DNA of 64,000 bases from Micractinium sp. NFX-FRZ. Taxonomy: Eukaryota > Chlorophyta > Trebouxiophyceae > Chlorellales > Chlorellaceae. A program made the position numbers and the translations under genes. The stretch is taken from the NCBI GenBank assembly GCA_029339195.1, contig JAPTJF010000126.1:62001-126000 (forward strand). Reading direction: 5' to 3'. The notes beneath the pieces were generated by a model. The model did no database searches. It saw nothing but the letters and a program-made list of their open reading frames with translations, and was not told the origin of the DNA. Of this stretch, positions 11,254-22,540 are shown one piece after another (position 1 is the stretch's first letter; each line of letters opens with the position of its first letter).

Positions 11254-12507
11254 TTACGCGCCACAGATGAAGCTCCTGAAGGCCAGACGGCGCTCCGCCC
11301 CTGCAGGTGCAGGTGGGTGGGTGGGCGTTGATCAAGGCAGGGCAGGAAGCAGGGTTGGGGTGGGTGGGTAGGTGGGTGGGTTGGGAACAGCACGCAAGGC
11401 CACGCTGCAACTCACCGGCTCACTTGGCAAGCTAAGCGACCCCCTAGGGTAGGTGGGCAGGGCTCCACCTGCATGCTGCATGCGTGGCCATCTCGGCACA
11501 GCCAGGCACCCCGCCGCACCCCCCCACCTGTCTCATCCACGGCACCAAAGTCCCGCCCGTAGAAGTGTGCCAGCTCGTCCAGGCGCTCGACGGTCAGCTG
11601 CGGGGTGGGGGAGCGCACAAGCCATCCGAGGATGAGGACCGGCGTGCACTCCCTTGGGTGGGTGAGGTCCCCAGGGGGGCAGAGACTCGCACGCCAAACA
11701 TTGCAGTGATGTGGCAGCTACAAAATGTAAACGCGCAGCTGGACAGGAGCCTAACAGTCCAGCAGTTACAAAATGCAAACGCGCAGCTGGACAGGAGCCT
11801 GCAATGCAAATACAGCTATGCAGGGAAGGAAGGGCATGTGCTTGCCTGCCAGAGATCGTTGGTCGTGGGTGGGAAGAAGACGGCGTGGTCGGCAGGCAGG
11901 TGGCCGTAGGTGGGGCCGGGCACCTCGCGGCGCAGCGGCTGCAGCTGGCATGTGCCGGCAGCGGCGGCCGCTGCGTTATGCAAGCGGGCTGCAATGGTGT
12001 GCCCAGTCAAGGCCATGTCATAAGCGGCGTGGACGCGCGGCTCGATGCGTTCCAGGATCTCCTTCAGCCCCGCCAGGCTGAGCGTCCGCTCCGCCAGGAT
12101 CTCCTTCTGCTCCGCCAGGCCGCGCTTCACCTCCGCCAGGCCGTGCTCCTGGCTCTGCTTCAGCTCCGCCAGGCGGCGCTCCTGGCTCTGCTTCAGCTCC
12201 GCCAGGCCGCGCACCACCGCCTCCAAGCTTGTGGGCTCGCCATTGCTGGCTGGAAGAAGAAAGAGGCATTCAGAGTGTTGGCAGGGCAGCGTGAGCGGCG
12301 GCACCAGCAGACGGCAGCGTGAACGGCGGCGGCAAGCGGCAGCACCAGCAGACGCCCGGGCCTAGGCGTCCCAGAAGCCTTCCGGCCGAGCTGCTCACAG
12401 AGGCAGCATGCGACCTTGCTGTGCAGCAGCTCCGCGTTTCGGCCGACGTCTGCAGCGGGTGGCGCTCCTTCTGGAGGCGTCACCTGGGGGAACGGCAGGC
12501 CAGCCAT
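11254..12507 (-). CDS. Small coiled-coil protein of unknown function
   Basis: Not recognised. Four exons, 12507-12399, 12249-11846, 11597-11528, 11300-11254, join exactly (phases 1, 0, 1) to 209 residues ending in RSFICGA. The intron after exon 2 begins with GCAAGC (GC-AG type); no alternative donor keeps the frame. The middle is a charged heptad-like coiled coil with the repeat LAELKQSQE (twice) and related units (about residues 45-110), followed by a C-terminal module containing LTVERLDELAHFYGRDF. No signal peptide or membrane segment. The gene lies between the two copies of a segmental duplication. The start Met is a choice: the frame is open upstream. Intron 2 carries a 48-base direct repeat (11719-11800). 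Confidence 0.65.
11719..11800. repeat. Two-unit 48-base direct repeat in an intron of the coiled-coil gene
   Basis: Two nearly identical units starting with TACAAAATG and containing GCGCAGCTGGACAGGAGCCT are spaced 48 bases apart, starting at 11719 and 11767. Confidence 0.85.
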
Positions 12508-12879
12508 GTTCGATAATGTTCGATTGACAAGGCGCTTGAGTGACCCACGGAAGCAGATATGCTGGTGCCACGCGACGCGTCGCACCTGCACGCGTGGCGC
12601 TACCTGGCGCCAGGACCTGCAGCGGCCGAGCACTGAGGTGCAGCCCAAATCAGCTCGACAGGCCTCCCGGGAGCTGGGCATGCTACAGGCGAGGCCCACT
12701 TGGCTGTAAGATCCCCTACAGGGCGCAAACCAGGCGGTTTGACTTCCCCCTCCCCGCCGCCGGTGCCCGCCCCTCTCCTCCACCCGTGCGTCTTCGCCGC
12801 AACGCTCTACCATGCCCAACTTCCGCAGCTGGAGGTGGGGCAACACGTGCTGCGGGAGGTTGTGCCCGGCTGGGACATG

Positions 12880-14160
12880 TGTGCCCCTCCCTGCCCCGCC
12901 CATTGCTCACTCGCTGTCCCTCTGCCCTTGCACGCCTTGCAGGTGAAGGCGCAAGTGGCCAGTGCCTGTCCGGAGAAGCAGCCCAACTGCCTGCCCGCCC
13001 CACCCACCCTTTCGTGCCCCACCCCCGCGCCCCGTAGGTGAAGGTGCACACCGGCACCGACACCGTGTGTCCGGAGATGTCGTCCACGGCCCGCTGCCCG
13101 GCCCCGCACCCGCAGAGGCTCCCTCCCCCGCCCCTGGTAGGTGCCACCTGAACTGGGGGGATGAGATTGGGTGGCTTGGCGGGGCAAGTGGTGCTGAGCT
13201 GCAGAGTATTGCTGGTGCAGAGGAAGGGTGCAGATAACAGCACCCACCGGCTTGGCACCCAGCGGCCTAGAGGCCCCCTGGGTGCCAGAGTGGCCTGCCA
13301 ATCAGCACAGGGCACCCAGTGTAGTGGCTGTGGGTGTGCATGTCGATTGTGGCTGCTCACTTGCGCCCCAGCTTCTGCACAGCATATCAGGCTGCTCTTC
13401 TCTGCATAGTCTTGCACCCAGCGATCCGCCCCTGGCTGTCGCTCCCCCCCTCATCCTGGCATCTCACCCTACTCCCCTATTCCCAACCCGTGCCCCTGCA
13501 GCCCCCGCGGCGGTCCCCGCGCCCGCCCCTGCCCCCGTCTCCGGCGCCAGCGCCGCCACCACCCTGTGGACCGCTTCCCTGGCTCTCATCGGCGCCCTGT
13601 TGCTGCTGCTGCTGTGAATGTAGCACCGCACCCGCTGCGCTGCGCGATGCAGCCCCGTGCACAGCTTTCTAGCCCCTCGGCTTGTTTGCTTCTGACACTG
13701 GCCTGCTGACCGACCAACTGCTGTTGCGGCCTGCTGGGTCGCACAGCTGACCCAACATCTTTGAGATGTACTGAATGCCAGCTCACCGCGTTGGTGACCG
13801 CTCCCCCCTCTGTCCCTCTCGCTCATCGTAATGTTTACCTAATGATGCACTACCCCTGCAAGCGGCAAAGCTGTGTAAGCCTGCCCTCTGCGCAATCTAC
13901 GCAAAGTTCCAGGCTTTTAGTTTTCACAACATATTGGCTCACGCCAGAGCTGCGCAGCGGAGAGAGCAAGGAGGCTGCAAAGAGAGCTCGTCCGTCTGCC
14001 GCCAGCTGGCATGTGCAATGGCCACATTCCTGCGTGCCGCCCGCTGTATGAACGGCTCACTAGAAGCAGCCGAAGTGTTTGCGTTGATTGTCTTGTGCCT
14101 TATGACAGCTGGCTCATGAATGTGCCCTGTCTTTGCCCTCTCTTGTGACACTCGGCCAGC
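12880..14160 (+). pseudogene. Decayed partial duplicate of secreted six-cysteine paralogue 2
   Basis: Matches the 3' half of the gene at 6713-9735 plus its downstream flank. Recognisable are an exon-7-like start (GTGAAGGTGCACACCGGCA, about 13038), the exon 8 end (LPGPAPAEAPSPAP, about 13090-13135) with its donor changed from GTGAGT to GTAGGT, the intron, the last exon (13502-13617, still encoding a hydrophobic GALLLLLL tail and stop) and the TGTAA region. The signal peptide and cysteine-domain exons are missing and the middle is rearranged, so no secreted product is expected. Similarity to the first copy's flank continues, weakly, to about 14160. Confidence 0.8.
13874..13878 (+). terminator. 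TGTAA retained in the duplicate
   Basis: Equivalent to the signal at 9993-9997; the surrounding 3' flank is nearly identical. Confidence 0.4.
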
Positions 14161-14342
14161 TGGCGTGCGCGGCTCGAGCGGGGACCGGCGTCCAGCTGGT
14201 GTCCAGGGCCTGGCCATAAAACTGCCATCCTATTGCGCCGGCGCTCCCACTACCATAATCCTGCACGTGCAACTCATCCTGACATCTATTCCGGCTACCA
14301 AGCAGTTCTGCAGCCGGTAAACAGTCCAAGGGCGCGCGCCAC

Positions 14343-17300
14343 ATGGCGGAGAATGACCAGCGCATTTCCCGTGAGGGGCACGCCTCTCCCTTCGACAAAT
14401 CGAGCCCCAAATCTAGTGATGCTTCGGTGAAGAGCGGGGAGCATGCCGTCAGTGTGGGCGAGCCAGTTCCAGCAGGGCAGGAGGAGGAGGAGGTGTCGCT
14501 GTGGAAGTCCCCCATGCTCACCCGAGCGCCTTTCATCATCAGTGAGTGACGCGATGGAGCCCGCCGGCCGCAGCTGCGACCTGCGCTGGGTACTGCTGCA
14601 CCCTTCCGCTCGCCCGCCGCCAGCTGCCGCCTGCCACCGCATTCGTGCAGCCCCGTCCCACTCGCCGCACCCTCCCGCACAGCCACGGAAGCCTGCATGC
14701 ACCTTAGGCACCTCGTCTGTCCCCGCTGCCATGTGCCGCACTCAGGCTGTCCCACTCCCTCTCCCGTGCGCAGCCACGGAAGCCTGCATGCACCTCAGCT
14801 TCCCCATTTAGATCGTAAAACGTGCCACTCTTGGGCTGACCTGCTCCCTGCCCCTCCCCTCCCGTGCGCAGCCACGGAAGCCTGCGAGCGTTTGGCTTAC
14901 TACGGCGTGGCAACCAACATCATACAGTACATGACCGATGTGTTGCACCTCTCCAACAGCCAGTCCGCCAGCGCCGTCAACATCTGGTCCGGTACCTGCT
15001 ACATCACACCGCTGCTGGGAGCGTTCCTGTCAGACGCCTACCTCGGCCGCTACTGGGTCATCTTTGCCTTCTCCCTGGTCTACCTGGCAGGTAAGGTTGG
15101 GCACACGTGTGTAGGGAGGCACAGCTGCCAGCTGGCACATGCAACATCCGCCGCTACTGCTGCCCCGCTGGCCGCTGCCCGGCTGTGCAGCCATGCACGC
15201 ATCTGCGAGCTCTGCCCATCTGCAGCGCATGCCTTGCACAGCGCATGCCCGGCAACCGTGCTGGCCCCCACGCGTTGCTTCCCTTCCTTTGCGTGCTCTC
15301 CCAACATGAGCCTCTGCCTGCCTGCCTGTCTGCCTCAGGCTTTGCCGGCCTCACCGCCTCTGCCAAGTGGGCCACTCCCGCTGAGGGGGCGGCTGTGAGC
15401 GGCGGCGACCTGGCGCTGTTTTGGGTCATGTGAGCCCGCCTGCCTGCCTGCCTGGCTGCCTGCCTGGCCGTGAACCCGTTGCTCTAGGGTTGTGCGTGGA
15501 GATGTGCATGGATGCTTAGAGGCCCTTTCCAGGGTTGCTGAGCTGTACGTGCCCATCCTGCGTGCCCATCCTGCCTCACTGCTCACCCACGCCTGCCCCA
15601 CCGCCTGCTCTTTGTGACGCGCAGGATGTACCTGATTGCGCTGGGCACGGGGGGCATCAAGCCGTGCGTCTCCACGTTTGGGGCAGACCAGGTGAGGTGT
15701 GAAAGAGGCGGTGCAACACACATGGGCTGAGGAGCGCTCCTTCCACAGAGTCGCTGGCAGTGCGGCGGCCAAGGCAGCGCTGCGACATACGCTGCGCTGC
15801 TTACACAAGTTCAGAGGCCGTGCTGTGGAAGGGGCAGGCAGTCAACTGCCCCAAGCGTGCCGCGCCAACCACCAGGCAGTCGATCGCCCCTCCGCTACCA
15901 GCGCTATGTACTCTAACAGGTGAATGCTTCGATGTGCAGTTTGACGAGAGGAAGCCCTCCGAGGCCAAGCTCATCCCGCGCTTCTTCAACTGGTTTTACT
16001 TCTCAATCAACATCGGCGCCGTGTTTGCGACCACCGTGGTGGTGAATGTGCAGACCAGCGTCAGCTGGACGGGTGAGCTCCCCGGCCGGGTGCCCCTATT
16101 CCCCCCGGATACCTGTATCCACTCGACACACACAGCACTCTTTTGGGCGCACGGCGTGGCACAAAGCCAGCCAGCGCTGGGCGGCCTGCCTGCCAGCACG
16201 CTTTGCCTGCCACCACGGGGCTTCCATGTTGCCATGCGCTCCGCCTGTAGCAGCCGCCCCATCCCCCTGTTTCTCACCCGCATGCGCATGCACCCCGCTG
16301 CAGTCGGCTTCCTTATCCCCGCCGTCGCCTTCCTCGCCGCCCTGCTCATCTTCGTTGCCGGCACGCCTCTCTACAGGTGGGGCACGAAGCCCGCTGCGGC
16401 TGCAGTGTCTAGGCAGGGGCCTCTGGGCAGCACTGCCAGTGACTTGCCAAGCTTTAGCTCGAACAGGTGGCACCTGCAAGGCCCTAGAAAGGGTGCTTTT
16501 AACCACCTCATCCTCCCCCTTCTGCAGGCGCCTCCCGCCCAGCGGCTCGCCGCTCACCCGCTTCTGCCGAGTGATTGCCGGCGCCTTTGCGCACCTCAAG
16601 TGAGGCTCCCCTTGAGCAGAGCAAGCGGGCTGCACTGTGGCGCGCTGCACTGTGGCGCACTGGTGCCTGCTGTGCCTGCTGCCTTGCTTGCTACTGCTTC
16701 TGCCTGCCAGCGCGGTCCTGGCATGCCTGCTCGGCTTTCCTTGGCCCAACCTACTCAGCCCCCTCCTATTGAGGTACCGTCTGCGCTGCAGGGCCAAGGT
16801 TCCCCAGGCTGCGCCGCAGCTGCACGAGGTGGAGGCAACACGAGCGCTGCGCCACGGCTCAAATCTTCTGTTCGACACCATTCGCCTTGCCTTGCAGGGC
16901 CAAGGTTCCTGAAGATGCGTCGCAGCTGCACGAGGTGGAGGGCGACACGAGCGCTGTGCGTCACCAGGCCAAGATCGCGCGCACCCCGTCATACAAGTTC
17001 CTGGAGAAGGGGTGCACACACGTGAAGAACAAGTACACGCACGACCGCTGGCTGGTCACGCTCACAGAGGTGCGCTGTGGCGACTTGCTGTGCTGTGGCT
17101 GCTGCGGTTGCTGTGACGTGTGTGTGCTGGCTCGTCACGCTCACAGAGGTGCGCTGCGGCGACTCGCTGCTGCGCTGTGCTGCGCTGGTCGTGCCTGCTG
17201 TGGTTTGCTGTGAGGTGATGTGCTGGCTGGTCACCGTGACCACAAATGTGCGCTGTAGCGACCCCTGCTGTGCTGTGCTGCGCTGTGCCTGCTGTGGTTG

Positions 17301-20300
17301 TCGTGACGTGATGTGCTGGCTGGTCAACCTCGCGGCGATGGCTGCAGCGCACTTCCCAAGCCGCACCTGCCCGCCTTAAGTCACATTGAAACAGCGCGCC
17401 CTCTTACCGCCCCTCCCCCCGCAGGTGGAGGAGTTCAAGTGCATCTGCCGCTTCTTCGGGGTCTGGCTGTCCCTGGTGATGTACAATGCCATCTATGCCC
17501 AGATGAGCTCGACCTTCATCCTGCAAGGCACCGGCATGAACTGCGCGCTGGGCTCCCTGCAAGTCGCACCCGCCACCGTCTCCGTGCTCGACACCTTTGC
17601 TGTGCTGCTGTGGGTGAGTACGGTGCTGTGCTGCTGTGCTGCTGTACTGCTGTACTGCTGTAAGGGATGTGTAGAGCCGCCACTGCTCAAAACCTTTGCC
17701 GCCTTGCCTGTGGGTATAAGCGTCTAGCCGCACCATCATCTGGAGCTGCAGCTGCTAGTGACCTCAGCTGCCCTGTTCTGCTGCCAGCCCTGGATGGTGC
17801 AACGCGCCCCAGCCCTCGTGTTCTGCTGTTCAACCCTGTGCCTGCTGCCCACGCCCTGCCACTCCCCCACTGCTGCCCGCAGGTGCCGCTCTATGACCTG
17901 GTAGTGGCCCCCCTGTTCAAGCGCCTCAACCGCCCCATCACCCCGCTGCAGCGCATCGGATTCGGGTGCTTTGGGCTGGGCGCATGAGGGAACTGGGAGT
18001 AACAGAGGGGCACCATTGCCCAGCGGGTGCCGGTGCTGGCTTGCTACTGCCGGCCAGCCAGCCACGGGCCCTCAGCACTCGTGCACATATAACCTTCTCC
18101 CAACCCCTCACACGCCTCCCTGTACCGCCTGCCCCACCCCGCCCCACCTCCCCTGCAGCTACCTCTTCGCTGCCGTCTCCATGCTGTGCGCTGCTGTGGT
18201 CGACATCTTCCGTCAGCGCTCGGTGGACGCGCACGGGCTGCAGGGGTGCAACCCCAGCGGCGACTCTGCCTGCCGCGTGCCCATGAGCGTCTGGTGAGCG
18301 GGCCGGTGCTGTGGGCACACTGCTCTTTGTTCTGGTACATTTCTCAAGCTAGCTAAGCAACAAACCTACATCCCAAATCCACATGCCATGAGCGCCTGAT
18401 GAGCCAGGAATGGGTATGAGCTACATCCTGCTACCCCTGGCACAAAGCTTGGCGGTTGGTAAGCACTCGATTGATGCCTGGCTGTGTTCTGCACGTCCCT
18501 GTGGCCCTCCCCCCGCAGGTGGCAGATCCCCCAGTACTTCTTCATCGGCATGAGCGAGGTGTTCAGCTTGATCGGGGCCTACGGTGGGTGGTGTGGGCCG
18601 TGGATGGGATGAGGGCGAGCTGGGGTGGGTGGCCTGTGGTCAGGTGGGTGGAACAAGGCGGAAGGCACCTTTGGTGCCCGCTGCACGGCGACCAACGCTG
18701 CCCTGCTGGCTTCGCACGCACAGCCAGGCCCGCTCGGCCTCGCCCCGCCCGGCCTGCGCAGCCCACCCATGCCGCCTGTTCCTCTGCCGCAGACCTGTTC
18801 TACGGCCAGGCCCCCGACTCTGTTCGCTCCACCTCGGCAGCGCTCAACCTGCTGAGCAGCGGTGAGGGCTGGGGTGGGCGATGCTGGGAGGGAAGTTGAA
18901 GGCATGCTGTGTGCAGGATAGCACTTCCCTGCATTGCAGTTTCACCTCCTTTTCCTGTGCTACATTTACTCACGTGGCAGTTCGTGTTCATCGCAGTGCC
19001 CACGTGTTGCTCCCTCTCCAGCGCCACCCCGTATATGTGCCCTCCCTGCCTGCCTGCCCGACTCTTCCCCACCCGCCCGTTCCTGCCCCGGGGGCACAGG
19101 CGTGGGAAGCTACGTGTCTGCCGGCCTGGTGGCCATCATCCAAGCCGTCACCGCCAGGAATGGCAGCACCGGCTGGATTGCGGGTAAGGTGGGCGGTTGG
19201 CGCTTTGTGGCTACTGCAGCTGGCGCTAGTGCTGCTAGTGCCGCCGCCTGTCGCGCCCCACCTGCCAGCTGGCAGGCAAGCGGACAGGCAGGCAGGCAGT
19301 AATGCACTCTGCCGGCAGGGGGCACCCTCTTGCTGCGATGTGGCCGCCCTGTTCAACTGCATCCATCCATCGCTGCCTGCCTTGCCTGCCTGCCCGCCCC
19401 GTCACGCAGACAACACCAACCAGGCCGAGTTTGCCTACTGGTTTCTCACGCTCATGACCATGATGCTGCTCACGCTGGGTGCATACGTGTTTGTGGCCAA
19501 ACGATTCCGCTACCGCGAGGTGCGGTGGCCTGCCAGTGGTGGCATGGGAACGTGCTGCTGCGCGGGCAGCGCCACGCATGTGCCTGCAGCGTGAGCACAG
19601 CTGCGGCCGGGGGCCTCCAGCAGGGGTGCTGGAGCCGCGGTAGCATGCATAGCGTGCATAGCGTGCGTGTGTGTCATGTTGGGTATGTGCAGCAGGCTGC
19701 CCAGAGACCATCTGAGCAGCAGGCGTGGGCAGCGTGGCCTGTGAGCCATGGACCCCCCCCCCCCTGCTTGCAAATTGCCCACTCCTCATTGATTCTAGCT
19801 GTCCTGCCTGCCTGCCAGCAGTGTGTCCAATCATCTGTTTGTACCGTGCCTGCCCGCTTGCCTGCCAGCAGGTCGCCCACAAGACGTTTGACCCCGAGGC
19901 AGCGGCTCTGGAGCCTGACGGGCGCACCGGCCTCGCTTTCTCCCAGCCCGCCCTGCGTGGTGAGCACCTTTTCGTTGGTCGTACGGCAGTGCCATGCGGG
20001 TGGCCCTGTCAGCGTGGGGCATGTGCACGGGGCGGGGGTTTGCCGGCTGAGTTGGCGGGTACAACAGTACTTGTAAGCTGCCGGGACGACGCGCCTCCGC
20101 CCACACACCCTGACTTGCATGCTCCCCGGCATTTTCCGCCATTCGACCGCCTTGGCCAGCCCCTGCCCCCGCCCATCTCTGCCCTGCCTCCCCGTCTCCC
20201 TGCACCTCGGTTCCCCTAATCCTCCCCATCTCGGCCCTGCCCTGTTCCCTCTTGTCATCCCCTTCTGTGCAGCATTATCCCACGAGGCTGTGGAGCTGGC

Positions 20301-20460
20301 CCTGCCCAACCAGCAGACCATGGGACTCGAGATCACACGGCTGGAATCCGAGCCAGCCATGTCTCTGCGCCTGTCTGCCGCATGCAGCGGCGGCAGCGCG
20401 GCGAGCGCCATCAGCCGGCGGGGCAGTGCCGTGAGCGGAGGCCAGCCCAGGCTGGGCTGA
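14343..20460 (+). CDS. Proton-coupled oligopeptide/nitrate transporter, POT/NPF (PTR) family
   Basis: Major-facilitator proton symporter; substrate not predictable (di/tripeptides, nitrate or others). Seventeen exons: 14343-14541, 14872-15090, 15339-15429, 15625-15691, 15940-16072, 16304-16376, 16528-16599, 16898-17069, 17425-17613, 17883-17965, 18159-18293, 18519-18583, 18793-18861, 19100-19183, 19410-19519, 19872-19959, 20273-20460; 678 residues. Family signatures: proton-coupling ExxER motif EACER (69-73) followed by [45 protein letters not shown], and [15 protein letters not shown] with [11 protein letters not shown] near the end of the transmembrane core. The acidic N-terminus and Ser-rich C-terminus are probably cytosolic. 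Introns carry several decoy copies of exon edges (exon 2 head three times in all, exon 8 head twice, exon 8 tail about four times). Confidence 0.95.
14681..14890 (+). repeat. Triplicated 3' splice site plus exon 2 head of the transporter gene
   Basis: The string CAGCCACGGAAGCCTGC occurs three times, ending an intron each time in principle: AG at about 14681, 14772 and 14870, spaced 91 and 98 bases. Only the third reads into [10 protein letters not shown]. The first two, followed by ATGCACCT, are decoys inside intron 1. Confidence 0.9.
16786..16962 (+). repeat. Duplicated 3' splice site plus exon 8 head of the transporter gene
   Basis: Two copies of about 70 bases, spaced 106 bases, both starting TGCAGGGCCAAGGTTCC. 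The downstream copy is exon 8 ([13 protein letters not shown]); the upstream copy reads [12 protein letters not shown] and then loses similarity. It is an intronic decoy. Confidence 0.9.
17049..17350 (+). repeat. Repeated exon 8 tail plus 5' splice site in transporter intron 8
   Basis: The exon end encoding WLVTLTE and its GTGCGCTG donor recurs downstream in three progressively decayed copies (about 17126-17170, 17219-17265, 17310-17350). The second copy still holds GTCACGCTCACAGAGGTGCG intact. Confidence 0.85.
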
Positions 20461-21526
20461 GGGGCGGTGCTGCCGGCACAAGTGGGCAGCCAGCCGGCAT
20501 CCATACATGCTTTTGTACATTACATTTTTTTGTTTTGCTTCTAGGACTCTTAGTAGCCTTTTGGAACGCCTTGATACGGCCGCCACTGCTGAACTTCACC
20601 ATATGTGTTTTCTGCCGCCCATCCGGTTTCCCTGTGCCGCTGCCGCTGCACCATGCCACACCTCGCTCATGTTGCCTCTGCACCCAAGTCACGCTTCGTC
20701 TACGGTACCCTTGTCCCTTCCTCCAACCCATCCTTCACTGCAATTCACCGATTACTGTCGTTTTACCAAGCGGTAGTACCACCATCTACGGCAGGCTTCA
20801 ACTGACAGGCGTGGGCAGTGCCAGCGGGCAGGCGGCTTCAAGCCAAGTTGGCCGCACTGTCGGCACGCCAGGGATGCCTGCCTTTCGGCTTTGTGAGTTC
20901 TGCTGGATCCCTCTGCCTTGATGTGTGTGCGCGTGTATGAGGGGGACAGGAAGCACTGTGGGTGTGCACATCATGCTGCCAGGTGGGCTTGCCAGCCCCG
21001 CCCAGACAGCCAGGGTGAGCACGCAATAGTGGGGGCCGGTGGCGCGCGCACACATTACCCCCTCCTGATACGTCGTGCTGGAGAGCCATCCGGCGCATGT
21101 AAAAGAGATGCACATGCGGGGCCCAAGCGAGGACAGCGAGAGGGAGGTACTGCAGCACAGAGCTGAGCAGCTAGGGGAGCACAGCGTGCACAGCAGGGGC
21201 ACAGACGGTCCCCTCCCGTCGAATTATGAACTTCCGGTGCATTTCCACTTCGGCGCATAGTACTTGTTGAACCCGTCGGATTATCTGTGAACTTCCGCCG
21301 TCCGACCGCTCCGCGTGAGTGCGCCAGCTGGCACACCCACCTGGCCAGCAGGCCAGCTGGCAGCAAACGAGTTGCCAGCTGCCTGTTAACGCGGGGCAAG
21401 GGCCAGCATATAGCCGCCCCGCGCAGTCCTTAGTGCACTGCACTCGCATCTAAAATCACAACCTCAAACTTCCCACTCCTCGGCTTCTCCGACCCAACCC
21501 GCCCCCCACACCAGCCAGCTGCAACA
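20461..21526. other. 3' flank of transporter and upstream region of small secreted gene
   Basis: No gene seen. A TGTAA at 21098-21102 could be the poly(A) signal of the transporter (long 3' UTR, about 640 bases). A near-repeat (CCGTCGAATTATGAACTTCC at 21216 and a variant at 21273) and an AT-rich CATATAG at about 21408 lie in the presumed promoter of the next gene. Confidence 0.4.
21216..21298. promoter_or_regulatory. Direct repeat in presumed promoter
   Basis: CCGTCGAATTATGAACTTCC (21216) and CCGTCGGATTATCTGTGAAC (21273) are imperfect direct copies 57 bases apart and about 230-310 bases upstream of the next start codon. Possible regulator-binding element; inference only. Confidence 0.3.
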
Positions 21527-22531
21527 ATGCGGGCCCTGCTCTTCTGCGGCACCCTTGCCCTGCTGGCCCTCGCCCTGGCGCCTGGCCAGGCCCAAGCCAT
21601 CGATCCCCGCGTGTGCAACATGCCGGGAGACGACTGGGCCATCGTCTTTAGTGTGTCTGGCGGCAGGCAAGTGCCACCCGGGCGGGGGCGCCAGAGCTTG
21701 ATAGACACCCAGATCTTGACAGTGGAGGAAGGAGGGAGGGTGCTGTCGCCATGTTCAGTGCTTCATTTCCCGCCAACCCCTCATCACACTTCACCGCACC
21801 CTAACCACCCTAACCATCTCCACCGCCCCACGCCCCACTGCCCCATTGTGCCCCGCAGGGTGCAGAAGAGCCCGCGTGCCGACTCGGTGATGCGGCGGGT
21901 CGTCAGCAAGGTGCGGGCGGGCAGATATCACTGGCAGGCAGGGGCGTCAATCAATCAATGCTCGGCACAGCACAGCACAGCGTGCTGCCTGCAGTGCTGC
22001 GCCTTCATGCCATGCCCGCACTGCCCAATGGATTCAGTGCCCGCCTCTCGCAATATGGCGGTGCCGGTGCCAGTCGGGATGCACCCACCCCGCTAGGAAG
22101 ACGCCGCTCACCTGCACCCCGTTGCCGCGCTGCAGATTGCCAAGCAAATGGTCGAGAAGAAAATCATCGCCAAGGCATGCACCATCGCCACGTGGCAGGC
22201 GGTCGAGGCATGCTTTAACGTGAGCGCACCCGCCTGTGCCCAACCCCTGTGCTGCCGCATGCAGTGCTTGCCCTGTGCTGCCCACTGCCCACCTCCTCTT
22301 TGACCTCCAAAATGCCTCTGGCACCCCACCGGTGTTTTTCCTTGATGCCACTGCGCAAACATCTGTGTCACTGTGCACGATGCGTCCACGCCCGCCCGCC
22401 CGTGCACCCGGCACCCGCACCCCGCACCCCGCACCCCACATTGCACGAGCCTCACCGACCCCCCCCCCCGCCCCTGCCGCCCTGCCTTGCTCCACACGCA
22501 GCCTCTTCTGCGTGCAGGCCAGAGTCGCTAG
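21527..22531 (+). CDS. Small secreted protein of unknown function
   Basis: Not recognised. Exons 21527-21666, 21859-21910, 22136-22219 are well supported by phase; the last, 22502-22531, is the best of several options. Product about 101 residues: strong signal peptide (LLALALAPGQAQA), then a mostly basic helical segment (RRVVSKIAKQMVEKK) with three cysteines (VCNMP, KACTI, EACFN). Intron 1 starts AG|GCAAGT, a GC-AG intron. If the exon at 22219 is instead read through, the protein ends with a Cys-rich tail and a TGA near 22300. With the preferred end, the stop lies 9 bases before the start of the SDR gene, with no TGTAA between, suggesting one shared transcript. Confidence 0.55.
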
Positions 22532-22540
22532 CCGCCCACC

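Noticed and set aside
12700..13240. Duplicate of paralogue 2 considered as an intact third gene
   Set aside because: No signal peptide or cysteine exons, altered donor and rearranged exon 7/8 region; treated as a pseudogene.
16096..17019. 307-residue minus-strand frame across transporter exons
   Set aside because: Shadow frame; the plus-strand transporter exons here are unambiguous.
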